From: Streptomyces sp. MspMP-M5
GTDB taxonomy: Bacteria > Actinomycetota > Actinomycetes > Streptomycetales > Streptomycetaceae
DNA length: 64,000 bases
Assembly (NCBI RefSeq): GCF_000373585.1
Contig: NZ_KB891885.1
Location: forward strand, 124,001 to 188,000
Direction of reading: 5' to 3'
A program made the position numbers and the translations under genes. The number at the start of each line of letters is the position of its first letter. Position 1 is the stretch's first letter. Of the stretch, positions 1 to 8,001 are shown in pieces. A model generated the notes under the pieces. That model was not told the origin of the DNA and made no database searches. It was given only the letters and a program-made list of their open reading frames with translations.

Positions 1-1
1 T

Positions 2-688
2 CAATCCCTGGATGACTCCGGCAACGCAGCCCTGGTGACCAGTTACCTCGAAGGGCTGCCGGTCCGGGTTATCCGCGGCTGGCAGAGCACGTCGCCCTAT
101 GCACCCAGTAAGGGCTACCGGTACGACGGCCTCTACCGTGTGACCAGCTACGGCAGCAAGACCAGCCTCGATGGATTCTTGATTTGGCAGTTTCGGCTAG
201 AAGCATGCGAGGGCACTCCGCTACCGAAGATGCAACAACAGGGCGACCTTGACGATTTGGTCGAGCCCAAGACTAAACGCGTAACCGCGCGGAAAAAATT
301 GGAAGGTATCGGTCAGCCCGAACGAGTCGCCGCTACTGTTCAGCGAATCGTTCATAGCAATTCCACACATCGCCAGGTCAAGGAATGGCACGATAATCAA
401 TGCCAGATCTGCAGTGTGCGTATCGAGGTGCCCGGCGGGAGCTATAGCGAAGGCGCGCACATTCAGGCTTTGGAAAGTCCGCACAACGGTCCGGACACAG
501 CTGGCAATGTGCTCTGCCTCTGCCCAAACTGTCATGTGATGTTGGATGCCGGTGCCATCGTCCTTAACGACGATCTCAGCGTCATCCGGGCCGGCGAGGA
601 GGTGGGCACCCTGAATACGCATCCTCAGCACACCATCGACCTGGAGTGCGTGAAGCAGCATCGCAAACGGTGGAGTGACGTGGAGTAA
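2..688 (+). CDS. SRA/YDG-domain HNH endonuclease, 5' end cut by window
   Basis: The reading frame is open from base 2, so the gene starts upstream; a GTG at 35 lies inside the domain and is unlikely to be the start. The visible N-terminal half matches the end of an SRA-YDG domain (PVRVIRG, then GYRYDGLYRV), the fold that reads modified cytosine. The C-terminal half is an HNH nuclease: C-x2-C at the start of the module, then a GAHI segment, then LCPNCHVMLDAG with zinc cysteines and the catalytic-type histidine. SRA-HNH proteins are usually modification-dependent restriction enzymes that cut methylated incoming DNA. Base composition is visibly lower in GC than the following recQ gene, which suggests recent transfer. 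About 300 bases without a gene follow. Confidence 0.85.
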   Translation, partial: QSLDDSGNAALVTSYLEGLPVRVIRGWQSTSPYAPSKGYRYDGLYRVTSYGSKTSLDGFLIWQFRLEACEGTPLPKMQQQGDLDDLVEPKTKRVTARKKLEGIGQPERVAATVQRIVHSNSTHRQVKEWHDNQCQICSVRIEVPGGSYSEGAHIQALESPHNGPDTAGNVLCLCPNCHVMLDAGAIVLNDDLSVIRAGEEVGTLNTHPQHTIDLECVKQHRKRWSDVE

Positions 689-989
689 TGCAGTGAGACG
701 GATGCCCACTCTCGACGTCAACAGGGCGGGGCGTCAGCACATCTCGACGGGGTACGGCACACGGCCGACGCCATAGAGACGGCTCCGCGCTGTCTGACAG
801 CGGGCACTGGCGCGCACTCCTTAAAGCGGGTGTCGCAGGTTTTTTCGCATCCTGCCAGGAGACTGGACGAAACGGCCCGCGCCGATCATGGTCCGGGCCG
901 TTTGGTTTGGGGAGTTATCCACAGGGTCGGCGGGGAGGGGGGTGGAGCTCGTAGGCTTTCGGGGTGGCTTGGCGGACGTGGGAGTGAGC

Positions 990-3071
990 GTGGTGGACGT
1001 GGACGTGGATGTGGCGGGAGGCGCGGAGGGCGTGTCGGGGGGCGGCGAGGCGGTGCAGGTGCTGCGCCGGGTCTTCGGGTACGACGCGTTCCGCGGTGAG
1101 CAGCAGGAGATCATCGAGCATGTCATCGGGGGCGGGGACGCGGTCGTCCTGATGCCCACGGGCGGCGGCAAGTCGCTGTGCTACCAGATCCCGTCGCTGG
1201 TGCGGCCGGGCGTCGGGGTGGTGATCTCGCCGCTGATCGCGTTGATGCAGGACCAGGTCGACGCGCTGCGGGCACTGGGGGTGCGGGCCGGGTTCCTCAA
1301 TTCGACGCAGGATCTGGAGGAGCGGCGGCTGGTCGAGGCCGAGTTCCTGGCCGGCGAGCTGGATCTGCTGTATCTGGCGCCGGAGCGGCTGCGGGTCGAG
1401 CAGACGGTGCAGCTGCTGGACCGGGGAAAGATCTCGCTCTTCGCCATCGACGAGGCGCACTGCGTGGCGCAGTGGGGCCACGACTTCCGGCCGGACTATC
1501 TGGCGCTGTCGATGCTGCACGACCGCTGGCCGGACGTGCCGCGGATCGCGCTGACCGCGACGGCGACGAAGGCGACGCACACCGAGATCACCTCCCGGCT
1601 GCGGATGGACGGCGCCCGTCATTTCGTGGCGAGCTTCGACCGGCCCAACATCCAGTACCGGATCGCGGCGAAGAGCGAGCCCAAGCGGCAGCTGCTGGAA
1701 CTGCTCCGCGGAGAGCACGCGGGGGACGCGGGCATCGTGTACTGCCTGTCCCGGGCCTCGGTGGAGAAGACCGCACAGTTCCTGGTGGACAACGGGATCG
1801 ACGCGGTGCCGTACCACGCCGGGCTGGACGCCCGGGTCCGCGCGTCGAACCAGGCGCGGTTCCTGCGGGAGGACGGGCTGGTCGTCGTCGCCACCATCGC
1901 GTTCGGGATGGGCATCGACAAGCCCGATGTGCGGTTCGTGGCCCATCTTGATCTGCCGAAGTCGGTGGAGGGGTACTACCAGGAGACCGGGCGCGCGGGG
2001 CGGGACGGCCAGCCGTCCACCGCCTGGCTGGCCTACGGGCTGCAGGACGTGGTCCAGCAGCGGAAGATGATCGACGGCTCGGAGGGGGACGACGCGCACC
2101 GGCGCCGGCTGGCCACCCATCTGGACGCGATGCTGGCGCTGTGCGAGACCGTGGAGTGCCGGCGGGTGCGGCTGCTGGCGTACTTCGACCAGGAAAGCGG
2201 CCCGTGCGGCAACTGCGACACCTGCCTCACCCCGCCGCAGACCTGGGACGGGACGGTGCCGGCGCAGAAGCTGCTGTCGACGGTCGTACGGCTGAAGCGC
2301 GAGCGGGGGCAGAAGTTCGGCGCGGGGCAGATCATCGACATTCTGCTGGGTCGGAAGACCGCCAAGGTCATCCAGTTCGACCATGACGCGCTGAGCGTCT
2401 TCGGGATCGGGGAGGACCTGCGCGAGGCCGAATGGCGGGGCGTCGTACGGCAGTTGCTCGCCCAGGGGCTGCTGGCCGTGGAGGGGGACTACGGCACGCT
2501 GGTGCTCACCGAGGCGAGCGGTGAGGTGCTGCGCGGGCAGCGCGAGGTGCCGATGCGGCGGGAGCCGGAGAAGCCGGCGCGCGCGGCCAAGGCGAAGACC
2601 AAGGGCGGCAAGCGGGCGCCGGTGGACCTGCCGGAGGAGGCGCTGCCGCTCTTCGAGGCGCTGCGCGGCTGGCGGGGCCGGACGGCCAAGGAGCAGGGCG
2701 TCCCCGCGTATGTGATCTTCCACGACGCGACACTGCGGGAGATCGCGGTGGCGCGGCCGGCCGACATCGCCCAGCTGGGCACGATCAACGGCGTCGGCGA
2801 GAACAAGCTCGCCAAGTACGGCGAGCAGATCCTGGAGGTGTTGGCCGGCGGGGGCAGCGTGGGTGAGGGCGCCGTGGGCGCGGGCATCGCGGGTCAGGAG
2901 GCCGCTCCGGGTGGGGCAGGAGCGCCGGCGCCGGGTGGGTCTCGGGCTTCGGTGGCTGGGGCCGGTGCCGGTGCCGGGAAGGCGTCAGCCGCGGCCGTCG
3001 GGGAGGCGGTGGCGGAGCCGGCACCGGAGGAGGAGGTGCTGCCGGAGCCGCCGGACGACATCGACTGGTGA
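990..3071 (+). CDS. recQ: ATP-dependent DNA helicase RecQ
   Basis: 3'-5' superfamily 2 helicase for recombination repair and replication restart. Visible in order: Walker A PTGGGKS near residue 57, DEAH box in AIDEAHC near 155, motif VI QETGRAGRDG, then the RecQ zinc-binding region (C...CGNCDTC), a winged-helix region, and a C-terminal HRDC domain around 560-620 (LRGWRGRTAKEQGVPAYVIFHD). A Gly/Ala/Pro/Glu-rich tail of about 75 residues follows. The frame opens as far back as an ATG at 888, but the protein only matches the family from about residue 50 of that version. I place the start at GTG 990, five bases after GGAG; GTG 978 and 984 are alternatives. The gene stands alone and converges on the histidine kinase gene. 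Confidence 0.93.
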   Translation: MVDVDVDVAGGAEGVSGGGEAVQVLRRVFGYDAFRGEQQEIIEHVIGGGDAVVLMPTGGGKSLCYQIPSLVRPGVGVVISPLIALMQDQVDALRALGVRAGFLNSTQDLEERRLVEAEFLAGELDLLYLAPERLRVEQTVQLLDRGKISLFAIDEAHCVAQWGHDFRPDYLALSMLHDRWPDVPRIALTATATKATHTEITSRLRMDGARHFVASFDRPNIQYRIAAKSEPKRQLLELLRGEHAGDAGIVYCLSRASVEKTAQFLVDNGIDAVPYHAGLDARVRASNQARFLREDGLVVVATIAFGMGIDKPDVRFVAHLDLPKSVEGYYQETGRAGRDGQPSTAWLAYGLQDVVQQRKMIDGSEGDDAHRRRLATHLDAMLALCETVECRRVRLLAYFDQESGPCGNCDTCLTPPQTWDGTVPAQKLLSTVVRLKRERGQKFGAGQIIDILLGRKTAKVIQFDHDALSVFGIGEDLREAEWRGVVRQLLAQGLLAVEGDYGTLVLTEASGEVLRGQREVPMRREPEKPARAAKAKTKGGKRAPVDLPEEALPLFEALRGWRGRTAKEQGVPAYVIFHDATLREIAVARPADIAQLGTINGVGENKLAKYGEQILEVLAGGGSVGEGAVGAGIAGQEAAPGGAGAPAPGGSRASVAGAGAGAGKASAAAVGEAVAEPAPEEEVLPEPPDDIDW

Positions 3072-3080
3072 GGTCGGGTT

Positions 3081-3113
3081 CTATGAGGGGCCTATGAGGG
3101 GTCTATGAGGGGT
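3081..3113 (+). repeat. 11-bp tandem repeat, three copies
   Basis: Three copies of CTATGAGGGG plus one variable base lie directly after the recQ stop codon in the convergent gap before the kinase gene. No function is evident. Confidence 0.8.
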
Positions 3114-3254
3114 TTGCGACCGGGCGTGGCTGATCGGGGGCGGATCACGGCCAGGGGAGGCAGCCAACGGACGGCGAACGGCCACCGGAGGATGGCGGCT
3201 GTGGACGGCGGACGGTGCCCGTCGGGCGCGGGCCGGTGGCCGTAGGGCGGGCCG

Positions 3255-4547
3255 TCACGGGGTGAGTGGCGTGTCCGTCGGCGGTTGAGGCGGGAAGGTG
3301 AGGGTGGCGCGGGCGCCGCCGTCGGGTGGGTTGTCGAAGCGGAGGTCGATGCCGAGGACGGCGGCCTGGCCGACGGCGATGGTCAGGCCGAGGCCGTGTC
3401 CGCGGCCCCGGCCGGGGGCGTCGGTGCGGAAGCGCTGCGGGCCGTGGCGGAGCAGCTCGTCGGGATAGCCGGGGCCGTGGTCGCGGACCTCGATGGCGGG
3501 GGTGCCGCCGGGCGGGGCGTCGACGGTGACGGTGACCGGGGGCCGACCGTGCCGATGGGTGTTGAGGACGAGGTTGGCGAGGATCCGGTCCAGGCGGCGC
3601 CGGTCCGTTTCGACGACCGTGTCGGTGCGGATGCGCACCTCGGCGTCGAGGCCGGTGGCGCGCACGGACCGCAGTACCAGCGCGCCGAGTTCGTAGGCGG
3701 CGAGGTCGGCGTGCTCGGTGCCGGAGTCCAGCCGGGAGATCTCCAGCAGGTCCTCGGTGAGGCGGTGCAGGGCGTGCAACCGGTCGTTGATCATCTCCTT
3801 GGGGCGGCCCTCCGGGAGGAGCGCGGCGGAGGCGAGGATGCCGGTGAGCGGGGTGCGCAGCTCGTGGGCGACATCGGCGGTGAACCGCTGTTCGGCCTGG
3901 AGGCGGCTCTGGAGGGTGGCGGCCATGGAGTCCAGGGCGGCCGCGACGGCGGCCACCTCGTCCTGTGCCGCCCGCCCACCGCGTCGCGGCTGACCTGCCG
4001 TTTCGCCGACCCTGGCGTCCAGGTCGCCGCCGCTGATCCGGCGGGCGACGGCCGCCGTGCTGGTCAGCCGGCGGCTGATGCGCCGGGCCAGGAAGAGCCC
4101 GGCGGCGGCGACGGCCGCGGCCGCCAGCACGGCCGAACCGAGGATCGCGGTGTCGAACTTCTCCAGCGTCCCCCGGGTGTTCGCGTAGGGCGACCAGACG
4201 GCCATGATCTGGTTGTCGGCGGGCGCCGCCGCCCACATGACGGGCCGTCCACGGTAGCTGCCGACCATGCTGCCGCGCCGCCCCCGGTGCACCAACCGGC
4301 GTAGTTCGTCGGGGAGTTCGGGTGGATCGAGGACGGAGTTGATGCCTTCGCGCGAGGTGCCGTACTCGAAGAGGTCCAGTGCGGTGTCGAGGTCGGCGCG
4401 GGTCTCCTTGCGGACCTGGCCGACGGTCTGGCGGGCCACCGCGTTGTGCACGAGTACGCCGAGGACGGCGGCGACCGCGCAGCACACCGCCGTCACGGTC
4501 AGCGAGATCTTCCAGCGGAGCGAGACGGCGGGGCGGGGGCGCCTCAC
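3255..4547 (-). CDS. Two-component sensor histidine kinase
   Basis: About 430 residues. Transmembrane segment near residues 10-35, a short extracellular loop, second transmembrane segment near 150-175, HAMP linker, HisKA dimerisation box with phospho-accepting His in ADVAHELRTPLTG near residue 225, then an HATPase domain with N box NLVLNTHRHG, G1 box DHGPGYP and G2-type GHGLGL. The start is a GTG overlapping the stop codon of the upstream lipoprotein gene by four bases (GTGA), so the two are translationally coupled. No response regulator gene lies on either side: downstream is convergent recQ and upstream of the lipoprotein is a repeat-rich gap. The partner regulator must be elsewhere or lost. 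Confidence 0.9.
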   Translation of the reverse strand: MRRPRPAVSLRWKISLTVTAVCCAVAAVLGVLVHNAVARQTVGQVRKETRADLDTALDLFEYGTSREGINSVLDPPELPDELRRLVHRGRRGSMVGSYRGRPVMWAAAPADNQIMAVWSPYANTRGTLEKFDTAILGSAVLAAAAVAAAGLFLARRISRRLTSTAAVARRISGGDLDARVGETAGQPRRGGRAAQDEVAAVAAALDSMAATLQSRLQAEQRFTADVAHELRTPLTGILASAALLPEGRPKEMINDRLHALHRLTEDLLEISRLDSGTEHADLAAYELGALVLRSVRATGLDAEVRIRTDTVVETDRRRLDRILANLVLNTHRHGRPPVTVTVDAPPGGTPAIEVRDHGPGYPDELLRHGPQRFRTDAPGRGRGHGLGLTIAVGQAAVLGIDLRFDNPPDGGARATLTFPPQPPTDTPLTP

Positions 4548-5344
4548 GGCGGGTTCCCGGCGAGGGCGAGGGCGAGGACGCGGGTGAGGGCGGGCGCGGG
4601 GCCGGGGGTGGCGGCCGGTGTGGAGCGCTGCGCCTTGCGGGCCACGTCGAGGGTGAGGTCCCACAGGCCCATGGTGCGGCCGTCCCAGACGTAGTCGGTG
4701 ACGCTGACATAGCGCGGGTCCTTGGTGGGTTCGCGGACCGCGAGGTGGCCGGCGGCGACCTCGACGCCGGCCAGTACGGCGCGCAGCGCGAGGATTCTGG
4801 TGACCACCCCTTTTCGGACGGTGTACACGCGCAGCTCGCTGGTGCGGCGGTCGAGGTCGACGACGGCGATCAGGTCGGGCTTGCCGTCGTCGGTGAGGTC
4901 GCGCAGTTCCGGGCTGCGTACCGAGCTCGGCCTGGGCGGGGTGCCGCCGGAGGAGGCGAAGTCCGCGTCGAGGACGGCGAGCGGGTCGGCGGCGGCCATG
5001 CTGCCGCTGGGGACGCGGGGCAGGGCGGGGAGCGGCTTGAGGGCGGCCGGGTTCTCGTTCTCCCGCAGCGGGGCGGGCGAATACGTCGGCCAGAGGGCCA
5101 GCGGGGCGTTCACCCGGCGCGCCGGGCCCTCGTCCTGGAGGCCCTCGGGGCTGGCGCATCCGGCGAGGAGGACGAGGGGTGCGACGGCGAGGGCCAGAGC
5201 GGCGGGCATGGCGAGGGCACCGGGCACGGCCCCGGCAGGGCGTCGCGGCACGAACCTGGCGAGGGCACGGGGAATCGCCGCCCGGGTGCAGGGGCGGCGG
5301 GGGCGGCCGGTCGGCGCGCTCCATACGCGGCGAAATGCGGACAT
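4544..5344 (-). CDS. Putative lipoprotein coupled to the histidine kinase
   Basis: 266 residues. A hydrophobic stretch ends in the lipobox LLAGC near residue 63, so the mature protein would be lipid-anchored outside the membrane. The usable start may be an internal ATG just before the hydrophobic segment (near 5212), since about 45 residues before it are basic, Pro/Arg-rich and atypical. The mature part includes LRDLTDDGKPDLIAVVDLD, a calcium-loop-like D-x-D-x-K-x-D segment reminiscent of FG-GAP/VCBS repeats. It is the first gene of a pair with the kinase (4-base overlap), which suggests it modulates sensing, by analogy with CseA beside CseC in the SigE system; that analogy is inference. Confidence 0.7.
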   Translation of the reverse strand: MSAFRRVWSAPTGRPRRPCTRAAIPRALARFVPRRPAGAVPGALAMPAALALAVAPLVLLAGCASPEGLQDEGPARRVNAPLALWPTYSPAPLRENENPAALKPLPALPRVPSGSMAAADPLAVLDADFASSGGTPPRPSSVRSPELRDLTDDGKPDLIAVVDLDRRTSELRVYTVRKGVVTRILALRAVLAGVEVAAGHLAVREPTKDPRYVSVTDYVWDGRTMGLWDLTLDVARKAQRSTPAATPGPAPALTRVLALALAGNPP

Positions 5345-5481
5345 AGCCCGACCAAGCTACCCAAGGTGAAGGGCTCGGGAATCTTCGGGACGGCCGTTCC
5401 GGCGGCGGCCGGGGCGACGGGACCGGCCGGGACGACGGGGGCCGGGGCGACGAAGGCCGGCGAGCGGGCTGGCGGGCACGG

Positions 5482-5544
<63 letters not shown>

Positions 5545-5735
5545 AGGGAGCAGAACCCGGAGAACAACCGACCGCACGCCCCCTAGCCCCCTCACTCGCT
5601 TCGTCACAGGAATGACCGCAAGAGGAAGGGCCGGCTGTTACACAACGTACGGGATGCCGTTATGGACGCTCCGTAGCGTGCTCTCACGTAACGCACCCCA
5701 GGGCAGCCGCCGGCCGCCCCCGTCGAGGAGTACCC

Positions 5736-6020
5736 ATGCGTGCGCAGCGCCGCTCCGTGATCCGCACCGCCACCGTCGCCGCAGGTGCGCTGGCCGTCCT
5801 ACTGCTCCCCACGGGCGCCGCGTTCGCCGCCGACTCCAGCGCCCCGACCGAGAGCCGGACGTCGATCATCCTCCCCGACGAGGGACTGGCCGGCCTCGCC
5901 GAGAAGGCCGGGCACCTACCGAAGGCGGGCGTCATCGGCGGCGCCGCGGCGCTGGGCGCGGTGGGCGTGGGCGTCGCGGCGCAGCGCCGCCGGCACGCGT
6001 CGACGGACCGGAACCGCTGA
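5736..6020 (+). CDS. Small exported membrane-anchored protein
   Basis: 94 residues, start ATG after GAGGAG. N-terminal signal peptide (RSVIRTATVAAGALAVLLLP, with a likely cut after AFA near residue 31), a short polar part, then a C-terminal hydrophobic segment near 64-82 followed by a basic tail (QRRRHASTDRNR). The topology is that of a small protein anchored by its C-terminus; there is no LPXTG sortase motif, so it is not a classic chaplin or sortase substrate. Function unknown. Its TGA stop abuts the stop codon of the next gene on the opposite strand, forming TGATCA with no intergenic base. Confidence 0.75.
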   Translation: MRAQRRSVIRTATVAAGALAVLLLPTGAAFAADSSAPTESRTSIILPDEGLAGLAEKAGHLPKAGVIGGAAALGAVGVGVAAQRRRHASTDRNR

Positions 6021-6998
6021 TCACCGAGGCCGGGCGGCGGGGCTTCTCCGCTGCCGGGCCTTGCCCGTAGTGCCCCGACTGCCGGTCGCGACTTCTCCGG
6101 CCAGGTGCTGCACCTCCCCGTAGGCCGGGGCATCTTCGATGCCGTACGACGGGACGAGCCCGGAGCCGCGACTCCGCCCCTGCCCCTGCCCCTGTCCCTG
6201 CCCCTCCCCCGTCTCCCCGGCGCGGAGCGCGTCCGCCGCCGCGCAGGCCGCTCCCAGGGCCGTACGGAAGAGCAGCGAGCCGGTGCTGATGCGGCGCACA
6301 CCGAGGTCGGCCAGGCGACGGACGGTGTGCCGGCCGGGGGTGAAGAGGATGTTCAGGGGAGCGGCGATCTCGCGGGCGAGCACCGTGATGTCGGCGTCGG
6401 CGGTGACGCCCGGTACGAAGATGCCGTCCGCGCCGGCGGCCAGGTAGGTCTCCGCCCGGGCGAGCGTCTGCGACAGGGGCGGCGGGGTGTCCACCCGCCA
6501 GTGGGTGTCGATCCGGGCGTTGAGGAAGAGGTCGGGGACGCGTTCCTTCACTGCGGCGATCAACTCGGCCTGCCGGGCGGGCACTTGCAGCCCTCCGCCG
6601 CCGGGCAGCCCGTCCTCCAGATTGATCCCGGACGCGCCGCAGTCCGCCAACTCGGCCGCCAGCTCGGCGACCTGGCCGGGTCCGCCGCCGAATCCGCCCT
6701 CGATGTCGACGGTGTACGGGCAGGGCAGCCGGCCCGCGAGCCGGCGGGCCAGGGCGAGCGTGGCGTCCCGGACGGCGGGGAGGCCCTCACCGTCCGGGTG
6801 GCCGAGGGCGGCCGCGATGCCCAGGCTGGTCGTGCCGATCGCGGCGTGGCCGGCGGCGGCGAGCGCGGCGGCCGAGGCGCTGTCCCAGGCGTTGGGAAGC
6901 AGCAGCGGGCGGCCGGGGGTGTGGTGAAGGGCGTGAAAGGCGTCGGCGCGGTGCGGGGCGGGCCGCCGTACGGCTTCCGTACGCGTATCGCTGGTCAT
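6021..6998 (-). CDS. Isocitrate lyase/PEP mutase family protein
   Basis: 325 residues. TIM-barrel of the phosphoenolpyruvate mutase/isocitrate lyase superfamily: LLLPNAWDSASAAAL near residue 30, TTSLGIAAALGHPDG, the metal-binding VDIEGGFG, NLEDG, then NARIDTHW. Family members cleave or rearrange C-C or C-P bonds of 2-oxo acids; the exact substrate cannot be read from the sequence. I start at the ATG giving MTSDTR, divergent from the regulator at 7062. The C-terminal about 60 residues are low complexity (GEGQGQGQGQGRSRG), encoded by a CCCCTG-type hexamer tract near 6175-6205, and are probably a strain-specific extension. Confidence 0.85.
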   Translation of the reverse strand: MTSDTRTEAVRRPAPHRADAFHALHHTPGRPLLLPNAWDSASAAALAAAGHAAIGTTSLGIAAALGHPDGEGLPAVRDATLALARRLAGRLPCPYTVDIEGGFGGGPGQVAELAAELADCGASGINLEDGLPGGGGLQVPARQAELIAAVKERVPDLFLNARIDTHWRVDTPPPLSQTLARAETYLAAGADGIFVPGVTADADITVLAREIAAPLNILFTPGRHTVRRLADLGVRRISTGSLLFRTALGAACAAADALRAGETGEGQGQGQGQGRSRGSGLVPSYGIEDAPAYGEVQHLAGEVATGSRGTTGKARQRRSPAARPR

Positions 6999-7027
6999 GC
7001 GGGCACCGTAGGACGATGACGTATCGG

Positions 7028-7041
7028 CACTCGCCGAAGTG
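7028..7041. promoter_or_regulatory. Weak dyad in divergent promoter
   Basis: CACT-N6-AGTG dyad in the 63-bp gap between the PEP mutase-like gene and the ArsR-type regulator gene. Its position would suit an operator for the regulator. It is short and could be chance. Confidence 0.3.
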
Positions 7042-7061
7042 TCGCGGCGGACAATGGACCC

Positions 7062-7862
7062 ATGACGTCGTCGAAGCGGAAACGGACACCAGGCACACCG
7101 GCGGAACGGCTGGGAGACCGGCCGGGCCGCCGCCCCGGCGCCGCGGCGGTGCCCGACCACAGCCATGAGCTGGCCCGGCTGGCCGCGCTGCTGGCGGACC
7201 GCACCCGGGCCGCGTTCTGCCTGGCGCTGCTGGACGGGCGGGCCTGGACGGTCGGCGAACTCGCCGCGTACGCGCGGGTGGCGCCCTCGACCGCGAGCGA
7301 GCACGTGTCCCGGCTGATCGACGGCGGGCTGCTGGTCGAACGGCGGCAGGGCCGGCACCGTTACGCCCAGCTCGCCGGGCCGCGCGTGGCCGAGCTGCTG
7401 GAATCGGTGACCGCGCACCTCGATCCGCCGGCCGCGGCGCCGCGCGGGCTGCGGGCGGCCACCGCGTCGGCGGCGCTGGCCCGCGGCCGGACCTGCTACG
7501 ACCACCTGGCCGGGCGCCTCGGAGTCGCCGTCACCGACGCGATGACCCGGCGCGGACTGCTGGACCAGGACGGCGGGTTCGCGCTCACCGACAGCGGCCG
7601 GACGTGGTTCGAGGAGGCCCTGGGCATCCCGCCCGAAGCGCTCCGCGCCGGCCGCCGCCCACAGGCCCGCGGCTGCCTGGACTGGACCGAACGCCGCCAG
7701 CACCTCGCCGGTACGGCCGGCGCGCGGCTCTGCGAACGGCTGCTGGAGCGGCACTGGATCCGCCGGATCGGCACCGGCCGCGCGGTCCGCCTCACCCCGC
7801 AGGGCACGACGGCGCTACGGGACCTGCTGGGGATCGACGAGGAGGCGCTGGGCCCGGCGTGA
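7062..7862 (+). CDS. ArsR-type winged-helix transcriptional regulator
   Basis: 266 residues. A winged-helix DNA-binding domain occupies about residues 30-110: HELARLAALLADRTRAAFCL, then the recognition helix region VAPSTASEHVSRLIDGGLL and wing ERRQGRHRYAQL. The C-terminal 150 residues have a repeated flavour (CYDHLAGRLG near 145, then DWTERRQHLAGTAGARLCERLL near 210), as in long ArsR-family proteins of Streptomyces. No metal-binding cysteine motif of ArsR/SmtB type is evident. It is transcribed divergently from the PEP mutase-like gene, so it likely controls that gene and itself. Confidence 0.85.
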   Translation: MTSSKRKRTPGTPAERLGDRPGRRPGAAAVPDHSHELARLAALLADRTRAAFCLALLDGRAWTVGELAAYARVAPSTASEHVSRLIDGGLLVERRQGRHRYAQLAGPRVAELLESVTAHLDPPAAAPRGLRAATASAALARGRTCYDHLAGRLGVAVTDAMTRRGLLDQDGGFALTDSGRTWFEEALGIPPEALRAGRRPQARGCLDWTERRQHLAGTAGARLCERLLERHWIRRIGTGRAVRLTPQGTTALRDLLGIDEEALGPA

Positions 7863-8001
7863 CGGACGCGGGGGCAGGCACCCGACGGACAACGGCTCAG
7901 CACCACGAGATCAGCAGCACGGCACTCGGCACCACAACGCTCAGCGACGCGACACTCCGCACCACCACACGCAGCGGCGCGACCCCCGCACCGCGGCGCG
8001 C

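Noticed and set aside
915..2723. Long minus-strand open frame of about 600 codons opposite recQ
   Set aside because: It is the high-GC mirror of recQ, rich in Arg/Pro/His/Gln with no domain, while the plus strand has all helicase motifs.
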